Shown here: piece by piece, positions 1 through 7,460 of the stretch | Layout: each line of letters begins with the position of its first letter | Numbering within the stretch: the first letter of the stretch is position 1 | Assembly: GCA_964415395.1 (NCBI GenBank) | Contig: CAYPZU010000054.1 | Location: 1-14,996 of the forward strand | Reading direction: 5' to 3' | Origin: CAYPZU01 sp964415395 | Lineage (GTDB): Bacteria; Chlamydiota; Chlamydiia; Chlamydiales; SM23-39 | Length of the DNA stretch: 14,996 nt | Position numbers and translations under genes: made by a program | Notes under the pieces: model-generated | Databases searched by the model: none | Seen by the model: only the letters and a program-made list of their open reading frames with translations | What the model was told of the DNA's origin: nothing

Positions 1-14
1 TGTCTTTTGTTATA

Positions 15-128
15 CGACCAATGCTGGTAGGTTATGCAACGGTCTCATCGTTTGATCATTGATTTTGGTATGAAAGAGAACTGCTCTCGTTGAATCGAGG
101 TTATGCAACATTTCCGATCAATGCCGGT
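15..128. repeat. Duplicated 12-14 bp motifs in the leader upstream of the cyclase gene
   Basis: The 12-mer AGGTTATGCAAC occurs exactly twice, at 29-40 and 98-109. A second motif, CGAYCAATGCYGGT, occurs at 15-28 and 115-128 with 12 of 14 bases identical. The order differs between copies: the second motif directly precedes the 12-mer in the left copy and follows it by 5 nt in the right copy. The right copy abuts a possible TTG start at 128. The motifs may be operator sites for a regulator of the cyclase operon, or the end of a repeated element lying mainly to the left of the window. Nothing here distinguishes these. I found no convincing sigma-70-type promoter in 1-163. Confidence 0.5.
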
Positions 129-163
129 TGCGTTTTTATTGGGAAATGTTCTACTCACAAATT

Positions 164-2371
164 ATGAGTGAGAAATTTTCGGCTGATTCAGTCGCCCGTT
201 ATCAGAGCAAGAGGATCCCCACGCTTATCGGGATCATCCTGTCCCTTGCGCTCGCATTCCTCCTTTTTTCCAAATCGGCCCCTCTTTTCCATTGGATCGA
301 ATTCGTTGAAGACAAGACGTACGATTTTCGGATCCGGAGAATCCATCAGCCTCTTTCCGATCATTCGGATGTGCTGATCGTAGGGCTTGATAATGAGAGC
401 CTGGCTGCGGAAGGAAGGCTGCCCTGGTCCAGAGAGAAGATGGCTCTCCTGGTCGACCGGCTTAAAAGTTTGGGCGCAAAAGTGATCGCCTTCGATTTCC
501 TGTTCTCTTCGCCGCAGGAAAATATCGCTTTGAAAGTTTTTCAGGGGATGGAAGGGCGGTTGGAAAATGAGGAAGCGGTTAAACGTTTTGATTTCGACGC
601 TGTATTCTCCAAGAGCCTCTCCGGTTCGAATGCTGTATTAGGAATGGTGCTGACTCAGGATGAAGAGAATGCGGGAATTCTGCCCGCTCCGATTCTTACG
701 CTGGCGTCCGAACAGGATCAGATTTATATTCCGGAGAAAAATAGCTACATTGGAAATATTCCTCTCCTGCAGCAGGCGGCAAAAAACGCGGGCTTCATCA
801 ATAGCACTCCCGATTCAGACGCCATCATCCGTTTTTCTCCTCTCATTTATAGGATGGGGCAAAAAGTCTTCGGTTCATTGGCGCTGACTGGCGTGATCGA
901 ATATCTGAATATTCAAAAGATCGATCTCATCGCCAAGCGGTATGCCGAGATGGAGTTTCTCGAGGCGATTGAATTGGACGGAAGGGTCATTCCGGTCGAT
1001 CCGATGGGGAGGATTCTTGTTCCTTATCGAGGCCCCTCCCTTACTTTTCCTTCTGTTTCTGCAACGGATGTGATGCGTGACCGTGTATCTGCCGATCAGG
1101 TGAGGGGAAAGCTGATATTTGTTGGGGCGACAGCGACAGGAAGCGGGGATCTGGTTTCAACGCCGATTTCCCAAACATTCAATGGGGTGGAGGTCCACGC
1201 TTCGATCGCGCAGGGAATGATCGACAACTATTTGCCCTATAAACCAGGCTGGGAAAAAGGGGTGTCGGTTGCGCTGGTTCTCCTCTTCGGAATTCCTCTG
1301 GCTTTCTTTTTGCCGCGCCTCGATACGTTGAAGATGCTTCTTATTTCAGGAATCTCGGTCGGCTGCATGCTCCTTTTGGCCCGCTGGGCGTGGAGCGCCG
1401 ATAGGGTGGTTCTTTCGATGTTTTTTCCCATCTTTGGGGTGGCGATTCTTTTCTTCTTCAACATCATCTATGGCCATTTGATGGAAGCAAGGCAGAAGCG
1501 CGCGATCCAGAACGTTTTCGGCCAGTATGTCTCTTCCGAGTACATCGATTCGATTCTGGAGAAAGGGATCGGAATCGAAATGAGGGGAGAGAGCAAAGAT
1601 CTTTCGATCCTTTTTGCGGATATTCGGGGATTCACGACGTTTTCAGAGAAAATGAACGCTGCAGAGCTTACTGCGTTTCTGAATGATTATTTCACCGAGA
1701 TGACGGAAGCGATCTTTCTCAATCACGGGACGATCGACAAGTATATTGGAGATGCGGTAATGGCTTTTTGGGGAGCCCCCCTGGATGACCCTCAGCATCC
1801 GGTTCATGCCGTCCAGTCGGCGCTCGACATGGAAAAGAGGCTGATCGACTTCAACCTCCGGCTCGCGAGGGAGAAAAAAGAGCCGGTGGAATTTGGAATC
1901 GGGATCGCTTCGGGAACGGTGTATGCGGGGGACATGGGATCGAAGTTCCGCAGGTCCTACACGGCGATGGGAGATGACGTGAACCTCAGCTCGCGCCTTG
2001 AGGGATTGACGAAGCGTTATTTTGTCAGGTGCATCGTTTCTGAAAAGACATTTTTGGGCGCGAAGGAACGCTTTCTCTTCAGGAAGCTCGATACGGTCCA
2101 GGTGAAGGGCAAAGAGAAGGCCGTGGCGATTTTCGAGCCGCTTTGCTCCCTGGACTCAGGCACAAACCAAATCAGGGAAGAGGCCGCTTTGCAAGAGAGA
2201 GCTCTCGAGGCCTATGCCCAGGGGAAATGGGATGAGGCGAGGCAGATTTGGAACAAACTAAAGGGGATGGGCGGCAACCTCAAGCTGTTTGAGATGTATC
2301 TCGAACGGATGCAGACTCCGTCTCCGCCCGATCCGAACTGGACCGGAATCCAAAAATTCGAAACGAAGTGA
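164..2371 (+). CDS. CHASE2-domain class III adenylate cyclase, membrane-bound
   Basis: This is a predicted receptor-type nucleotidyl cyclase, about 735 residues from the ATG at 164. An N-terminal membrane anchor (about 20-37) is followed by a CHASE2-type extracytoplasmic sensor region (about 45-350, including VLIVGLDNESL and KLIFVGATATGSGD). Three closely spaced membrane segments (about 365-440) and a cytoplasmic cyclase domain (about 470-650) come next. The metal-binding aspartates are in FADIRGFT (Asp486) and GDAVMAFWG (Asp530). Lys526 of DKYIGD and Asp605 of GDDVNLSSRLEG fit the adenine-specifying pair, and Asn607 and Arg611 fit the transition-state pair, so cAMP is the likely product. The tail has one TPR-like helix pair (RALEAYAQGKWDEARQIW). 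In-frame alternatives at 128 (TTG) and 146 (ATG) exist, and none of the three has a good ribosome binding site. The FecR gene follows after 4 nt. The ligand is unknown. Confidence 0.93.
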   Translation: MSEKFSADSVARYQSKRIPTLIGIILSLALAFLLFSKSAPLFHWIEFVEDKTYDFRIRRIHQPLSDHSDVLIVGLDNESLAAEGRLPWSREKMALLVDRLKSLGAKVIAFDFLFSSPQENIALKVFQGMEGRLENEEAVKRFDFDAVFSKSLSGSNAVLGMVLTQDEENAGILPAPILTLASEQDQIYIPEKNSYIGNIPLLQQAAKNAGFINSTPDSDAIIRFSPLIYRMGQKVFGSLALTGVIEYLNIQKIDLIAKRYAEMEFLEAIELDGRVIPVDPMGRILVPYRGPSLTFPSVSATDVMRDRVSADQVRGKLIFVGATATGSGDLVSTPISQTFNGVEVHASIAQGMIDNYLPYKPGWEKGVSVALVLLFGIPLAFFLPRLDTLKMLLISGISVGCMLLLARWAWSADRVVLSMFFPIFGVAILFFFNIIYGHLMEARQKRAIQNVFGQYVSSEYIDSILEKGIGIEMRGESKDLSILFADIRGFTTFSEKMNAAELTAFLNDYFTEMTEAIFLNHGTIDKYIGDAVMAFWGAPLDDPQHPVHAVQSALDMEKRLIDFNLRLAREKKEPVEFGIGIASGTVYAGDMGSKFRRSYTAMGDDVNLSSRLEGLTKRYFVRCIVSEKTFLGAKERFLFRKLDTVQVKGKEKAVAIFEPLCSLDSGTNQIREEAALQERALEAYAQGKWDEARQIWNKLKGMGGNLKLFEMYLERMQTPSPPDPNWTGIQKFETK

Positions 2372-2375
2372 ATGG

Positions 2376-2975
2376 ATGAAATGGATTGCTTTGCTGCTTT
2401 TTTGCTTCTCTTTATGGAGCGCGTCTGAAATCGGGAAGGTGACGGAGATCGAAGGGATTGTCGAGGCGTCGCAGACAATGAAAAAAAAGAGGTCTTTAGA
2501 GCTCGGCTCGCTGATCTATGTCAAAGATACGATTCAGACTGCAGGCGATGCGGCCGTCCAGATCGAATTTTTAGATAAGAGTCTTTTGAATTTAAAGTCG
2601 AATACCCGCTATTTTATCGAACAATATCAGTTCGGTAAAGGGAAAGACCGGAGCCATGGCGAGCTGCTCGAGGGGGGCTTCCGCCTTTTCAGCGGTTCGA
2701 TCAAACCCGACCCGGACGAATACAATGTCAAAACTCCCAATGCCGTGATCGGCCTTTTGGGCACTCTGCTGGAGGCGGAGATGTCCGATGAGGTGCTCTA
2801 TGTGGCCTGCACGCAGGGCCGGGTGCAGATCAAAAACGCGGTGGAGACAGTTGTGATCGGAGAGGGAATGGAACAGTTTGCCGTGGTGACTTCCTATAAC
2901 AGGCGCCCCCGTATTTTCATCAATCCTCCGACGCAGCAAGTCCGTCCCACCATCCGTCCCGGGGTGCGTCCTTGA
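2376..2975 (+). CDS. Exported FecR-domain protein
   Basis: This 199-residue protein has a classic signal peptide (MKWIALLLFCFSLWSA, likely cleaved after Ala16), so it is probably periplasmic. Residues about 20-175 match the FecR fold. The diagnostic stretch is YNVKTPNAVIGLLGTLLEA followed by LYVACTQGRVQIKN, which corresponds to the family's TPxAvvGvRGT and eGxVxV signatures, with Leu-Leu where VRG is usual. The C-terminus is proline- and arginine-rich. No FecI-type sigma factor or TonB receptor is adjacent, so this is not a standard iron-citrate regulator. From general knowledge, FecR domains also occur beside CHASE2 proteins. The ATG at 2376 is chosen because it starts the signal peptide; an upstream in-frame start would run back into the cyclase gene. 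Its stop overlaps the next start, which suggests translational coupling. Its role in signal input or envelope assembly is inferred. Confidence 0.88.
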   Translation: MKWIALLLFCFSLWSASEIGKVTEIEGIVEASQTMKKKRSLELGSLIYVKDTIQTAGDAAVQIEFLDKSLLNLKSNTRYFIEQYQFGKGKDRSHGELLEGGFRLFSGSIKPDPDEYNVKTPNAVIGLLGTLLEAEMSDEVLYVACTQGRVQIKNAVETVVIGEGMEQFAVVTSYNRRPRIFINPPTQQVRPTIRPGVRP

Positions 2976-5782
2976 TGACGAATCCACGACTCATTCTTGT
3001 TTTATTTGCCGCGTCTCTCCAGGCAGGCACCTATACGGTGACTACGAATACCGATACCCTTCCTGCGGGCGTGGCAGGAGAGCTCCGGTTTGTCATCGAA
3101 CAGCTTAATAGTTTGGGAATGCCCGATCCCGATAGCGAAATCGTGTTCAACCTGGCGCCTGGGTTAGAGACGATCACTCTTGCGGGCCCTTTGCCCACAT
3201 TGAATTTGAATAATGATTATCTATCGACGATCAACGGGGCGAACCTGAATATGATGGCGCTGCCGACGGCTACGATCGATGGCGCCAATTTCCCCGGGTT
3301 TACCCTGAATCAGATCGACGGCCTGTTCGGTTTTACGCTGGAGAATTTGACGCTGCAGAACTGCAGGGTTTTAGGAGCGGACGGAACGATGATGGCCCCT
3401 TTTGGAAATCCGGCTTTAGGGGGATCGTTAAACGGGCTTATTTTTATGCCTGGCACGATCGTTTTTGAGAACGTCCAGTTCCTCTCTTCTGTAGCGCAGG
3501 GAGGGAACGCCTTTGGTCCGCCCGGGACTGGAGGATCTGCGCAAGGGGGCGCTGTCTGGTACTTCGGGCTGTCTCCGTTCATTGTCCAGGGATCGGCCGT
3601 TTTCGACGGCACGGTCGTGCCCGGAAGTCCGGCGCCGGTGCCCAACACTTCTTCCGCCTGGAGCGTGCTCGCCGCGTCGATGGGGATGGGGCCTTTCGAA
3701 TTGAATCCGTCTATGGGCAACACCATTTCTTTTACTGACAGTTTTTATATTATTGGAGATCTGGAGCAGAACGGCCCAGGGACGGTTTCGTTAAGCACCA
3801 CAAGCACAGCCCAGCCATCGGGAGACAGCCCTTTTGATCCAGGCGTCTACTATACCTCTGGATCCGTATCGATCAACCAGGGGACGTTTCGTCTCGACGG
3901 GCAGACGTTCCAGACTCCGGAGGGAGCTCTCCTTCCGCTGCCTGCTTTCGGGACGCAGTTTGGGGATTTTACATTAGGGAGCCTGGGTACTCTCAGCGGC
4001 AACGGGATCGTCTTTGCCAGCGAAAACTTTAGCACTTTCATCAATGGAGAGGTTCGCCCCGACCCGGGGATCCTGATGTTCCTGGGAGATGTGTTTTTCC
4101 AGGCGGGCTCCGAAATTTACACGGCCGTATCCCCGAGCGCCACATCCATGGTGATGCACGCCGGATTCCCGATGATAAGCCCTCCGCTCGATCTGACGCA
4201 GGCGACTTTGTATGTCGATCTCCAGAGCGGCGCCTATACCAGCCCCGCTGTCTATGCTTTGTTCTTTTCCGATCTACCCTTCAATGGGCTCTTCCAGCAG
4301 ATCGTTGTGACTTCGAATAACATGACGATCGCCACCTCGAGCAACGAATTGTCGTTCGATTTCAACTTCGAGGGGAATCCATCTACAATTCTCTACTCGC
4401 CTCTCTCCGCGCCGAATTCCGTCTTGATGCCGTTCAACATTCCCTTCGGGGCGACGACGGCTAATATTGTGATTGGGGAGGTGACGATTCCGAGCCTTGT
4501 TCTTTACGATCCTTGCGCGGGATTGATCGTCATCTCGCTCCTCTCGCCCGGTTCGGGCGCCGCGGCGCTGTCGACGTTTTTCGCCAACCAATCCGTTCTG
4601 ACAACCCAGGCGCTCGGATCGATTATTTACGGCCTCAACGACCAGTGCGTGAGAAAAAGGGGCGGGGGGGCGGCCCATGTCGGCGGGCCTGTCGTCCGGT
4701 GGATGGAAGAGAAAAACCGCCTTCTGGTTCAAAACGCGGCAGATGTCCCATCGCCAAGAGCTTCCCGCGAAGAGCCTGCCGAGGCGGAAAAACCTGTCCG
4801 CCCCGCGTTTTTCCCGCAAAAGAAAAAGCCTCCTTCCTATTCTCTTTCGCTGACTCCTCTCGGACAGTTCCAGCAGCAGGATGAAATCCTCACTTCGACC
4901 GCTTTTTTCCCCTCCTATCGAACGAAAACAGGGGGCGCGATCCTGGGCCTTGATTACATCGGCATGGAGACGATTCTCGTAGGAGGCGCCGCCACTTATG
5001 CCTTTACCGATTTGACGGTCGGCGACGGCGGAGGCGGGCAGCAAACGTGGAGCGTTTTCGGCACGGTATACTCGAGCTTTACTTTCGACCACTTCTTCTT
5101 CAACCTCCTCGCGACGGGCAGCTACAACCATAATAACGCCGTGAGGAATTTCGCTCCGGTGCCGGGAGAGACGCTGGAGATCCAGGCCGCGACGCCGCTG
5201 GGGATCAGGACCGTCTATACGTTCGATACATCCGGAATTCCCGGAGGAACGGCCTTTTCGAAATACAGCACCTATCAGCTCGTCCCTCATGTCGATTTCA
5301 ATTATGAAATCGGCTTCGGCCCCTCGTTTTCGCTCGTTCCGTTTCTCCTCTCCGACTGCTCGATCGCTTTTACCGAATCGATCGTCGAGACGGGAGACAG
5401 CGTTTTGGCTTTGGGAACGTGCGGCGGCGGCGTTTCGCTGAACACGGAGGCCGATTCGCTGACGACGTTCATTCTGCAGAGCGAAGCGGGCGTGAATTTT
5501 TTCGAGCAGATGAAGATGACGAAAGGAAGGGCTTTGATTTTCCGCCAGAAACTCTCCTACGTCAACCGCTACACGGTTCCCTACACATCCCGCTCCAAGC
5601 TGATCGACAGCGTAAGCTATGTCGAAACCCCGATCCATTTGCCCATGCAGCACATGTTCGGCTCTTCCGCCGAAGTGATTTTCCGCCGGAAATGGGTCTC
5701 GGCGATCTTGACGTACGAAGGGATCGTCGGCAGCGGCTACATGTCGAACGCAGGCTACTTCCGCCTGGCTTTCGATTTCTGA
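2975..5782 (+). CDS. Pmp-like autotransporter (type V secreted surface protein)
   Basis: This 935-residue protein is predicted to export its own passenger across the outer membrane. A signal peptide (about 1-18, NPRLILVLFAASLQA) is followed by TYTVTTNTDTLPAG and GELRFVIEQLN, which resemble the CSLREA-type N-terminus of chlamydial Pmp and other beta-helix passengers. The passenger (about 20-600) is rich in Gly, Ser, Thr and Asn. It contains an autotransporter-type repeat around 330-385, including GTLSGNGIVFASENF, NGEVRPDPG and FLGDVFFQAGSEIY. A Pro/Lys linker (about 595-622) leads to a C-terminal beta-barrel (about 622-935) of alternating strands ending in YFRLAFDF, with the terminal Phe expected for Bam-dependent insertion. 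Only a couple of GGA(I/V) motifs occur, fewer than in typical Pmps. The ATG at 2975 overlaps the FecR stop; a TTG just before it is also possible. The passenger's target is unknown. Confidence 0.87.
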   Translation: MTNPRLILVLFAASLQAGTYTVTTNTDTLPAGVAGELRFVIEQLNSLGMPDPDSEIVFNLAPGLETITLAGPLPTLNLNNDYLSTINGANLNMMALPTATIDGANFPGFTLNQIDGLFGFTLENLTLQNCRVLGADGTMMAPFGNPALGGSLNGLIFMPGTIVFENVQFLSSVAQGGNAFGPPGTGGSAQGGAVWYFGLSPFIVQGSAVFDGTVVPGSPAPVPNTSSAWSVLAASMGMGPFELNPSMGNTISFTDSFYIIGDLEQNGPGTVSLSTTSTAQPSGDSPFDPGVYYTSGSVSINQGTFRLDGQTFQTPEGALLPLPAFGTQFGDFTLGSLGTLSGNGIVFASENFSTFINGEVRPDPGILMFLGDVFFQAGSEIYTAVSPSATSMVMHAGFPMISPPLDLTQATLYVDLQSGAYTSPAVYALFFSDLPFNGLFQQIVVTSNNMTIATSSNELSFDFNFEGNPSTILYSPLSAPNSVLMPFNIPFGATTANIVIGEVTIPSLVLYDPCAGLIVISLLSPGSGAAALSTFFANQSVLTTQALGSIIYGLNDQCVRKRGGGAAHVGGPVVRWMEEKNRLLVQNAADVPSPRASREEPAEAEKPVRPAFFPQKKKPPSYSLSLTPLGQFQQQDEILTSTAFFPSYRTKTGGAILGLDYIGMETILVGGAATYAFTDLTVGDGGGGQQTWSVFGTVYSSFTFDHFFFNLLATGSYNHNNAVRNFAPVPGETLEIQAATPLGIRTVYTFDTSGIPGGTAFSKYSTYQLVPHVDFNYEIGFGPSFSLVPFLLSDCSIAFTESIVETGDSVLALGTCGGGVSLNTEADSLTTFILQSEAGVNFFEQMKMTKGRALIFRQKLSYVNRYTVPYTSRSKLIDSVSYVETPIHLPMQHMFGSSAEVIFRRKWVSAILTYEGIVGSGYMSNAGYFRLAFDF

Positions 5783-5811
5783 ATTCCCTTGTCGGAAAGT
5801 GAAAAAATATT

Positions 5812-5841
5812 TTAACATCTTCTTAAATATTTATTTACAAT
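5812..5841 (+). promoter_or_regulatory. Candidate sigma-70/sigma-66 promoter for the hypothetical/LRR gene pair
   Basis: The AT-rich gap after the autotransporter holds TTAACA (5812-5817) and TACAAT (5836-5841), each one mismatch from the -35 and -10 consensus, 18 bp apart. The weakness is that transcription would start near 5848, inside or just before the ribosome binding site at 5844-5850, leaving an extremely short leader. The true start point may therefore use another -10 element in the same AT-rich stretch. Confidence 0.35.
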
Positions 5842-5843
5842 TT

Positions 5844-5850
5844 AAGAGGG
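5844..5850 (+). promoter_or_regulatory. Ribosome binding site AAGAGGG that fixes the start at 5855
   Basis: AAGAGGG lies 4 nt before the ATG at 5855 and is the only purine-rich Shine-Dalgarno match in the gap. It supports 5855 as the start of the cysteine-rich 534-residue protein. Confidence 0.6.
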
Positions 5851-5854
5851 TGTC

Positions 5855-7459
5855 ATGTCGTGCGCCGCTTTAGGTTCTCTCTGGACGAAATTCTGCGACA
5901 GCTGTTCCTGCTCGTTCGGCAAGTTTTGCGATTGTTCCAAAAATAACGTCGTCGTAATTGCTCACGCCGATAACCCGGTCGGCGATGCTGCGTTAGAGGC
6001 GATTATCCGCGCGCCGAATCGCGCGCCGGACCGCGATTTGAGGCGCGATGTCGACGAGCTGGAGCAGCGGGATGCGGCGGCGCAGCAGATCCGCCGGAGA
6101 GCTGTTCGGATGCAGACGCTCGACGATGTGGAGGATCGGGAGAAAGAGGTCCTGACCGGGATTATGGATGTGGCCAGAAGCTGCCTGAGAGAGTTCGGCG
6201 GACCGGACATGTCCAGGGACGAGAAATGGGCCCGGTTTTTTGGCGCAGGTCTTCTATGCAACCTCAATGTGCAGGAGAAGTACCGGAACAACGGCTTTCT
6301 GACGGAGAGGGAAAGGCTGGATCTGATGAAGGAGGTGGAGACGGTCTGCAACTACGGTTCCGCCGCTGCCTTCATTTGGAAGCTGGTCAAAACCGAAAAT
6401 TGCAAAAACGGCGAAGATCTCGAAAAGCTCAAACGGATCGGGGCGATCACGAAGAAACAGTTTGAGATTTTGTGGGATGTTTTCCAGAGGCAGGGCGCTG
6501 ATGCGGCGATTGCCGCCGAGCGTTTTTCCGTCCTCGATCCGGCTCTTGTTCCTGTTTTTTTCCGGGCTGCAAAGGAGTATTCATCCAGATCGCTCGCAAA
6601 AATCGGGTTCGTCGCGTGGCAGGGGCTGCCGCGGGATATGAGCCATTCGGCCATGAACGTTCTTCCGTCCGCATCTCAAAGCGGCGTCGACAGGAGAGGG
6701 CCGGATGACGATGCGAAAGACCAGGGCCCCAGCGAAGCGATGCGCCTGTTTGAAGAATTGGGCGGGCGAGGTCCGAAAGAGCGGGTTCTTCAGCTGGGTC
6801 AATTGAAAGCGGCGGTTCTTTGCGAGCGGCTCGGGATTGAGACAGATCTAGCGGCCCTTTCAGAGCGCGAGATCGCCAGCGTCCGGAAAGCCGCGCCGTC
6901 TCTTGCTAAAACAGAGGGAGCGGTGTGCCATGTCTACTATTCGCTGAAGAGCACAAAAGATCCGCTTACCCTCAAAGGACGGTACGGTTTTTCTGAAGCC
7001 GCCGTAAAACGGATCAAGGAAGAGTTTTCCAAAAATCCCCATTTTTTCAATGAGATCAACTTGTCCCAGGAGCTTGCGGAACTCTCGCCTGCCGCAATCG
7101 GCTCGCTGTGGAAAATCGCGGAGGGTTTCGGAGAGGAATTCAGCGCGGCGATGAACCGTTCCTATTCCGCTGCAGACTGGTTCGATCGGGCAAAGGGAAC
7201 TCCAGCGTACCATGCGCCGACCAATTCTCCCCAGGCGAGCGCAGGTTCCTCTGCCGCCGCACCTGCGGCCGCGGCGGCTGCGCCGGATGAAAGAGAAGAG
7301 GTGGATCGGGCGATGCGGGCGATGAGAGAATCACAGCAGCTGCGCAATAGCGCGCCGCAGGATGACCGGCTCCGCCCGATCGGCCACTTGAATCGGGGTC
7401 TTGTGCTGGCGGGAAATTTCCAAGTCGTCGATCCGAGAATGCTCGGAGGAGATTCCTAG
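5855..7459 (+). CDS. Hypothetical protein with Cys-rich N-terminus and duplicated helical domain; possible effector
   Basis: I do not recognise a family for this 534-residue, apparently soluble protein. Six cysteines fall in the first 27 residues (Cys3, 14, 17, 19, 25, 27). Residues about 57-100 are highly charged and coiled-coil-like. Two helical regions, about 114-247 and 302-429, align with each other: FGGPDM...LLC with LGGRGP...VLC at identical 22-residue spacing, then LTERE with LSERE, AAAFIWKLVKT with GAVCHVYYSLKS, and VLDPALVPVFF with ELSPAAIGSLW. A Gly/Asp/Ser-rich linker (about 258-297) separates them. An Ala-rich linker (about 461-477) precedes a charged tail. There is no signal peptide or membrane segment. 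The next gene starts 1 nt after the stop, so the two are probably co-transcribed. A host-directed role is inferred only from that partner. A death-fold-like helical bundle is a weak alternative idea. Confidence 0.8.
   Translation: MSCAALGSLWTKFCDSCSCSFGKFCDCSKNNVVVIAHADNPVGDAALEAIIRAPNRAPDRDLRRDVDELEQRDAAAQQIRRRAVRMQTLDDVEDREKEVLTGIMDVARSCLREFGGPDMSRDEKWARFFGAGLLCNLNVQEKYRNNGFLTERERLDLMKEVETVCNYGSAAAFIWKLVKTENCKNGEDLEKLKRIGAITKKQFEILWDVFQRQGADAAIAAERFSVLDPALVPVFFRAAKEYSSRSLAKIGFVAWQGLPRDMSHSAMNVLPSASQSGVDRRGPDDDAKDQGPSEAMRLFEELGGRGPKERVLQLGQLKAAVLCERLGIETDLAALSEREIASVRKAAPSLAKTEGAVCHVYYSLKSTKDPLTLKGRYGFSEAAVKRIKEEFSKNPHFFNEINLSQELAELSPAAIGSLWKIAEGFGEEFSAAMNRSYSAADWFDRAKGTPAYHAPTNSPQASAGSSAAAPAAAAAAPDEREEVDRAMRAMRESQQLRNSAPQDDRLRPIGHLNRGLVLAGNFQVVDPRMLGGDS
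7445..7451 (+). promoter_or_regulatory. Strong ribosome binding site GGAGGAG for the LRR gene
   Basis: GGAGGAG sits 9 nt before the ATG at 7461, inside the last codons of the upstream gene. It decides in favour of 7461 over an in-frame TTG at 7401, which has no such site. Confidence 0.75.
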
Positions 7460-7460
7460 C

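Noticed and set aside
2289..2375. Upstream start for the FecR gene
   Set aside because: It would put 29 charged residues in front of a clear signal peptide and overlap the cyclase gene by more than 80 bp.
4274..5818. Long open frame of 514 codons on the minus strand, antisense to the autotransporter
   Set aside because: It is rich in Arg, Asp and Glu with no recognisable motif, as expected opposite a GC-rich gene. The plus-strand autotransporter has a signal peptide, repeat signatures and a barrel terminus over the same bases.
7236..7289. GC-rich alanine tract as a tandem DNA repeat
   Set aside because: The codons vary (gcc, gca, gcg, gct), so it is a low-complexity protein linker rather than a DNA repeat array.
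7401..7460. TTG start for the LRR gene
   Set aside because: There is no ribosome binding site, whereas GGAGGAG lies 9 nt before the ATG at 7461.
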